Positions 6,844 through 7,288 of a DNA stretch of 7,288 nt are shown piece by piece. Below the pieces are notes generated by a model. The model made no database searches and was not told where the DNA came from. It saw only the letters and a program-made list of their open reading frames with translations. A program made the position numbers and the translations under genes. Position 1 is the stretch's first letter. The number at the start of each line of letters is the position of its first letter. This DNA is from Kiritimatiellia bacterium (GTDB taxonomy: Bacteria > Verrucomicrobiota > Kiritimatiellia > RFP12 > UBA1067), in assembly GCA_017629455.1 (NCBI GenBank), contig JAGBXE010000035.1:1-7288 (forward strand), in the 5' to 3' direction.

Positions 6844-7059
6844 ATGAAGGTTAACTCAATGATGGTTGTGATGGCGGTTGCCATCGTGGGTAGTACATCC
6901 GGATGCTGCTGGCTCGGTTGCGAGTCGTGCAAGAAGGAATGCGCGAAATCTTGCGAGAAGCAGTGTGGCGTCGGCATGAAAGCCAATGTAGGCGGAGCGT
7001 CTGCAGGTGCAGGAATGAACACGAGCGGCGTACATGCAGAAGCTAAATTAGGCAAGTAG
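6844..7059 (+). CDS. Small exported cysteine-rich protein, possible lipoprotein (71 aa)
   Basis: The family is not recognised. Residues 1-20 look like an export signal: K2, then the hydrophobic stretch MMVVMAVAIVG (6-16) and STSG. C21 could be a lipobox cysteine, but T at -3 is atypical (STSGC). Seven cysteines fall at 21, 22, 26, 29, 33, 37 and 41; the last four form an exact C-x3-C ladder with Lys and Glu between (CKKECAKSCEKQC, 29-41), which would stack thiols along one face of a helix. The tail (42-71) is rich in Gly and Ala and has no cysteine. The start is supported by GAGG (6834-6837) six bases before the ATG, with AAGGAAG slightly further upstream. A strong terminator follows the gene. 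Metal binding, disulfide cross-linking or envelope attachment are possible roles, all inferred. Confidence 0.75.
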   Translation: MKVNSMMVVMAVAIVGSTSGCCWLGCESCKKECAKSCEKQCGVGMKANVGGASAGAGMNTSGVHAEAKLGK

Positions 7060-7093
7060 CATTTAATTATATATCTTCAATGTTAATGAAACA

Positions 7094-7129
7094 AGCCCTG
7101 CGCCTCATGGCACAGGGCTAATCTTTTTT
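7094..7129 (+). terminator. Rho-independent terminator after the cysteine-rich gene
   Basis: A 7-bp stem (agccctg 7094-7100 with cagggct 7113-7119) is extended, past one C/A mismatch, by gcc/ggc (7102-7104 with 7109-7111) around a four-base loop. It is followed by aatc and six T (7124-7129). It lies 35 bases beyond the stop codon. Confidence 0.9.
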
Positions 7130-7130
7130 A

Positions 7131-7185
7131 TGTGACGTCCAGAAGTAAACGCAAGTAATTCTTGCATTTACTTCTGGACGTCACA
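7131..7185. repeat. 55-base near-perfect palindrome (long hairpin)
   Basis: Nineteen-base arms 7131-7149 (tgtgacgtccagaagtaaa) and 7167-7185 are exact inverse complements. Inside them, after one C/A mismatch (7150/7166), gcaag (7151-7155) pairs with cttgc (7161-7165) around the loop taatt, giving 24 pairs. Each arm also contains the self-complementary GACGTC. No T-tract follows on either strand, so it is not a standard terminator, and no flanking target duplication is obvious. It could be a dispersed intergenic palindrome or MITE-like element, an mRNA-processing hairpin or a protein-binding site. Confidence 0.85.
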
Positions 7186-7220
7186 CCCTAAAATTTGCTC
7201 CAAATTTAATGCGTTTTTGG

Positions 7221-7250
7221 TTGAAAAAAAAAAAAAGATTTTAGTAAAAT
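7221..7250 (+). promoter_or_regulatory. Promoter of the gene at the right edge, with a poly-A spacer
   Basis: TTGAAA (7221-7226, 5 of 6 to consensus) and TAAAAT (7245-7250, 5 of 6) are 18 bases apart. A run of 13 A (7224-7236) forms the end of the -35 and the first part of the spacer. The expected start is near 7257, about 20 bases before the ATG at 7278. Confidence 0.65.
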
Positions 7251-7277
7251 TGGGCGCGTTTTTCTTTTGGAGGAGAG

Positions 7278-7288
7278 ATGACTGTCAT
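7278..7288 (+). CDS. Start of a gene cut by the window edge (begins MTV)
   Basis: The ATG at 7278 is preceded by GGAGGAGAG, with GGAGG (7269-7273) four bases upstream, the strongest ribosome-binding site in the window. A promoter lies at 7221-7250. Only three codons and two bases are visible (Met-Thr-Val), so the product cannot be identified. Confidence 0.7.

Noticed and set aside
6780..7055. Minus-strand open frame opposite the cysteine-rich gene
   Set aside because: It would run through the leader hairpin and ribosome site of the plus-strand gene, which has the better start, signal peptide and terminator.
7191..7207. AAATTT repeated around GCTCC as an operator
   Set aside because: AAATTT is self-complementary and common in AT-rich spacer, so the pairing carries little information.

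Overview
The window looks like part of the chromosome of a free-living or gut-associated anaerobe, most plausibly a member of the PVC group such as Kiritimatiellota or Lentisphaerota. That placement is an inference. It rests on two secreted right-handed beta-helix proteins, one of them a giant protein built from three 'choice-of-anchor Q'-like modules, and on a Crp/Fnr regulator whose DNA-binding helix resembles those of strict anaerobes. No marker gene fixes the taxon.

Left part, minus strand (1-5880): a two-gene operon. It starts at an extended -10 promoter (5862-5880), has a clear Shine-Dalgarno (AGGAG, 5851-5855), and encodes first a 1332-residue exported triple beta-helix protein (1844-5842). 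After a 27-base gap comes a 583-residue exported beta-helix protein with two C-terminal beta-sandwich regions (65-1816). A strong intrinsic terminator (7-36) closes the unit. Both proteins carry signal peptides, so the operon supplies envelope or extracellular proteins, probably acting on or binding polysaccharide.

Middle (5843-6728): a divergent intergenic region leads to a plus-strand Crp/Fnr-family regulator of 220 residues (6066-6728). The two divergent promoters share a 19-base element (16 of 19 identical) covering the extended -10 and the presumed start site. A 9-bp inverted repeat lies almost exactly midway between the two presumed start sites. The simplest reading is that the regulator controls itself and the beta-helix operon, but the sequence does not prove this.

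Right part (6729-7288): a small exported cysteine-rich protein of 71 residues (6844-7059) with cysteines at every fourth residue, and an intrinsic terminator (7094-7129). A 55-base near-perfect palindrome (7131-7185) follows immediately. Then comes a promoter whose spacer holds a run of 13 A, and the first codons of another gene (7278 onward) behind a GGAGG ribosome-binding site. No RNA genes, insertion sequences or CRISPR arrays are seen.
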